Shown here: one piece after another, positions 61,698-64,000 of the stretch | Numbering within the stretch: position 1 is the stretch's first letter | How the letters are laid out: every line of letters starts with the position of its first letter | Assembly: GCF_013408925.1 (NCBI RefSeq) | Contig: NZ_JACCAB010000001.1 | Span: 1,922,001 to 1,986,000, forward strand | Reading direction: 5' to 3' | DNA: 64,000 nucleotides | DNA from: Pedococcus badiiscoriae | GTDB lineage: Bacteria > Actinomycetota > Actinomycetes > Actinomycetales > Dermatophilaceae | Position numbers and translations under genes: made by a program | The notes under the pieces: model-generated | Told to the model about the DNA's origin: nothing | Database searches by the model: none | Seen by the model: only the letters and a program-made list of their open reading frames with translations

Positions 61698-63587
61698 TCA
61701 GGACAGGTTGACCGCCGTGTCGTCGACGACGAAGGACGTCTGCAGGCTGCCGTCCTCGGTGCCCGTCCACGTCAGGGTGACCGTCTGGCCCGCGTACGCC
61801 GACAGGTTGACCGTCTTGGCCTGGTAGCCGCTCGCGGCGTTGAGGTTCGACACCGTCTGCAGGACGGTCGACCCGGCCTTGACCGTCATCGTGTCGTAGG
61901 CCGCGGTGGTCGTCGTCTCGGCCGTGTCGATGTGGACGTAGTAGGTCAGGGTGGCGGCGCACCCGGCGGGGATCGTCACCGACTGCGAGATCGTGTCGGT
62001 GTGCGATGACCCGTAGCCGTCCATCCACGCGTCGTAGCTACCCGAGCGCGCCGGCTCGGACGGCCCGTTGACGCCGATGACGCCTGCGGAGGAGGTCCAC
62101 GACGCCGTACCCGACTCGAAGCCCGGGTTCTTGACGAGCTGGCCCGTGCATCCGCCCCCGCTGCTGGAGATCGTCCAGGTGAAGGTCGCGCTGCCGCTGG
62201 CCCCGGTGGTGTCCGTGGCCTTGGCCGTGACCGTGTAGGCGTTGGCGGTGGTCGGCGTGCCCGAGATCAGCCCGGTGGAGGAGTTGATCGACAGGCCCGC
62301 CGGGAGACCGGTGGCCGAGTAGGTCAGGGTCTGGCCCGAGGCCGAGTCGCTGGCCGAGATCTGCAGGCTGGTCGCGGTGCCGACGGTGCCGGTCCTGCTG
62401 CCCGGGTTGGTCACGGTCACCGTGTTGCCGGTGGAGCCGCCCACGATCGCGTGGGTCAGGTCGCAGCGGTTGGTGTCGTTGGACCAGGTGGCCTGCTCGG
62501 CGAACGACCCGGTCGCCATCGCGATGTTGCCTGCGCCGCCGGCCGAGCCGGGGGAGATCCACGCGCACTCGTCGGCGTTCTCCTGGCCGTTGTAGCTGCC
62601 GCCCGTGTGGTTGGTCCAGCCGCCGGCCGGGTTCTGGTCGGTGATGGTCTCGGAGTACTCGTGGCCCTCGACCATGGTGTAGCCGTCGGTCGTGCCGGCC
62701 GCCCCGGAGTTCACGAAGTTCTGGCCGCAGCTCGTGCCCTGGTCCATGACGTACGGCATGTTGGTGAAGGCGATGTCGCCGTAGCTCGACGTGACGCCGA
62801 CGTCGCCGTTCCAGTCGTGCCAGGCGCAGAAGCCCCCGGTCTTGTAGTTGTCGGGGTTGAGGCCCTTGGCCGACAGGACCACGTACTGCGTGTAGCGGTT
62901 GCTCGCAGCAGTGGTGTTGCCGAAGTGGCCCGCGGCCTTGACGGCCTCGGTGCCGAGCTGGGCGCCGGTCGCGGCGGCCGGCTCAGCGGCGGAGCTGTCG
63001 TACCAGACGCCGGCGAGGTTCCCGCCGGTCGGATAGCCCACGTGTGGAGCGCCGGAGGGGCAGGACGTCGCGCCGCTCGCGACGAGCGAGCCGTCGCAGT
63101 ACTGGGTCATGACGCCCGACCACAGCTCGTTGTTGGTGCCCAGTCCCTTGAACATCTGCTGGAGCTTGCCGGCCCCACCTGCGGTGTCGCTGCTGAAGGC
63201 GAGGTTGCCGTTGCCGTCGGTGCTGGAACTGCCCCACTGGGTGCCCCAGAACACGAGGTAGACCTTCGGGGTGCCGCTGGTGACACCGATGCCGTCGACG
63301 CCGCCGCCGTAGGACAGCGTCTGCGGGCCGGTGGCTGCGACGTTGGCATTCGCCCACGCGTGCATCTTGGAGTTCGTGTCACGCGAGGCGAATGCTCCGT
63401 GACGGTAGCCGTGGCCGTTGGCCTGAGGGGAGTAGGGGTTGGGCGTGGGGCGGGATCCGGCGGTGTGTCCGGTTCCATGGGTGGAGGCTGCGGCGGCAGG
63501 GGTGGCCATGGCGGCGGCGGCAATGAGGCACAAGGCGCTCAAGCCGACGAAGCCCGCGGAGCCTCGCTTCTTCGTGAAAGTCAACAA
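61698..63587 (-). CDS. Secreted HExxE-type metalloprotease-like protein with Ig-like domain
   Basis: About 629 residues. The signal peptide ([31 protein letters not shown]) precedes a catalytic-type domain with [10 protein letters not shown] near its start and [20 protein letters not shown], an HExxE motif with downstream Asp as in secreted zinc-protease-like proteins. A putative-Ig/cadherin-like domain ([24 protein letters not shown]) follows, then a C-terminal jelly-roll-like domain ([14 protein letters not shown] ... DDTAVNLS) that may bind carbohydrate. I chose TTG 63587, which has AAAGGA 7 nt upstream and begins the signal peptide. The frame is open to ATG 63629, which lacks a ribosome site. 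It is divergent from eno. Confidence 0.8.
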   Translation of the reverse strand: MLTFTKKRGSAGFVGLSALCLIAAAAMATPAAAASTHGTGHTAGSRPTPNPYSPQANGHGYRHGAFASRDTNSKMHAWANANVAATGPQTLSYGGGVDGIGVTSGTPKVYLVFWGTQWGSSSTDGNGNLAFSSDTAGGAGKLQQMFKGLGTNNELWSGVMTQYCDGSLVASGATSCPSGAPHVGYPTGGNLAGVWYDSSAAEPAAATGAQLGTEAVKAAGHFGNTTAASNRYTQYVVLSAKGLNPDNYKTGGFCAWHDWNGDVGVTSSYGDIAFTNMPYVMDQGTSCGQNFVNSGAAGTTDGYTMVEGHEYSETITDQNPAGGWTNHTGGSYNGQENADECAWISPGSAGGAGNIAMATGSFAEQATWSNDTNRCDLTHAIVGGSTGNTVTVTNPGSRTGTVGTATSLQISASDSASGQTLTYSATGLPAGLSINSSTGLISGTPTTANAYTVTAKATDTTGASGSATFTWTISSSGGGCTGQLVKNPGFESGTASWTSSAGVIGVNGPSEPARSGSYDAWMDGYGSSHTDTISQSVTIPAGCAATLTYYVHIDTAETTTTAAYDTMTVKAGSTVLQTVSNLNAASGYQAKTVNLSAYAGQTVTLTWTGTEDGSLQTSFVVDDTAVNLS

Positions 63588-63629
63588 CGGGTGGTCCTTT
63601 CGGGTCCTCCCGGGGCGACCTGATCCCAT

Positions 63630-63947
63630 CAGGGGGCCGTTCCGGCTGGGTGTGCCACTGGTCAGTGGTGGGGGAATTCAACTGCTCGGTGTGGCGGCCC
63701 CCGGTCTACGCGCTGTCAAGGTTCTGCCAAGAGTGAGGGGCCTGCGGTAAGGACCTGGCATCCACTTGGCATCGCTTGTCCCTGCTGGCGCGCGGGGCGC
63801 GGCGTGCAACCCCGCGTCCGGGACGCGGGTCGCTGTCCGGTCCCCGGCGCCCCAACGGGTAGCCTCGGACCCGTACCCTGCGCGCCCGGCGGGACCCCCG
63901 CCACGCGCTCGGTCGTGCACCCGACGGCACCAGACGATGGAGAACCA
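63630..63947. promoter_or_regulatory. Non-coding region between the secreted protease and eno
   Basis: About 320 bp with no supported gene. It holds the near-perfect palindrome CCCGCGTCC-g-GGACGCGGG (63811-63829) and possible -10 words TAGCCT (63859) and TACCCT (63873) for eno. The protease promoter should lie near 63650-63760, which is less GC-rich, but no clear motif was found. Confidence 0.4.
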
Positions 63948-64000
63948 GTGGCCAGCATCGAGGCAGTAGGCGCCCGCGAGATCCTCGACTCCCGCGGCAA
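63948..64000 (+). CDS. eno: Enolase, N-terminal fragment (continues beyond window)
   Basis: From a GTG at 63948 with GGAGAACCA upstream the frame reads VASIEAVGAREILDSRG, the invariant start of bacterial enolase (2-phosphoglycerate to phosphoenolpyruvate, glycolysis). Only 17 codons are in the window. Position after mazG and a lipoprotein matches the M. tuberculosis order mfd-mazG-lpqU-eno. Confidence 0.93.
   Translation, partial: MASIEAVGAREILDSRG

Overview
This is 64 kb of a high-GC actinobacterial chromosome. GTG starts and 1-4 nt ATGA/GTGA overlaps are common. Gene order and gene content fit Micrococcales, perhaps Intrasporangiaceae; that family assignment is inference only. The housekeeping frame metG-tatD-rpfB-rsmA-ispE ... 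glmU-prs-rplY-pth ... mfd-mazG-eno is the order known from Mycobacterium tuberculosis. The window opens inside metG and closes 53 nt into eno.

From 1 to 25.2 kb the region is mostly core genes. It holds tRNA and rRNA metabolism (metG, rsmA, rplY, pth), cell-wall resuscitation (rpfB, an N-acetylmuramoyl-L-alanine amidase), isoprenoids (ispE), an ABC-F ATPase, UDP-GlcNAc and PRPP supply (glmU, prs), a fatty-acid desaturase and a tam/tamR-like methyltransferase/MarR pair. It also holds a response regulator followed by a histidine kinase that reads in frame into a DUF4173-type membrane protein. A UDP-sugar dehydrogenase and an epimerase sit next to a tRNA-Gln candidate and glmU. A putative AbiEi/DUF559-like gene is bracketed by palindromic repeats.

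From 25.2 to 54.2 kb, about 29 kb lies between pth and mfd, which are close neighbours in M. tuberculosis. This is an extracellular-polysaccharide locus: initiating sugar-phosphate transferase, PIG-L deacetylase, a PssD/PssE-like glycosyltransferase, Wzx-like flippase, Wzy-like polymerase, two Wzz-like proteins, O-acyltransferases, two GT2 enzymes, a NodB deacetylase, a FemAB/GNAT-like protein, and two paralogous secreted beta-helix-like proteins. Embedded in it, on the minus strand from 49.1 down to 40.1 kb, is a tight operon for carrier-protein-bound amino acid chemistry: AcpS-type phosphopantetheinyl transferase, ACP, acyl-CoA-dehydrogenase-like flavoprotein lacking the usual catalytic Glu, amino acid:[carrier protein] ligase (a class II aaRS relative), DUF1839 protein, GH2 beta-mannosidase-like enzyme, tandem alpha/beta-hydrolase and methyltransferase. 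A flavin reductase lies at its far end. This is the most likely poorly described system in the window.

From 54.2 to 64 kb the core resumes: mfd, a SurA-like lipoprotein, mazG, a pseudouridine salvage pair (HTH-PfkB kinase plus psuG), a secreted metalloprotease-like protein, and the start of eno. No IS element, integrase, CRISPR array or rRNA gene was seen.
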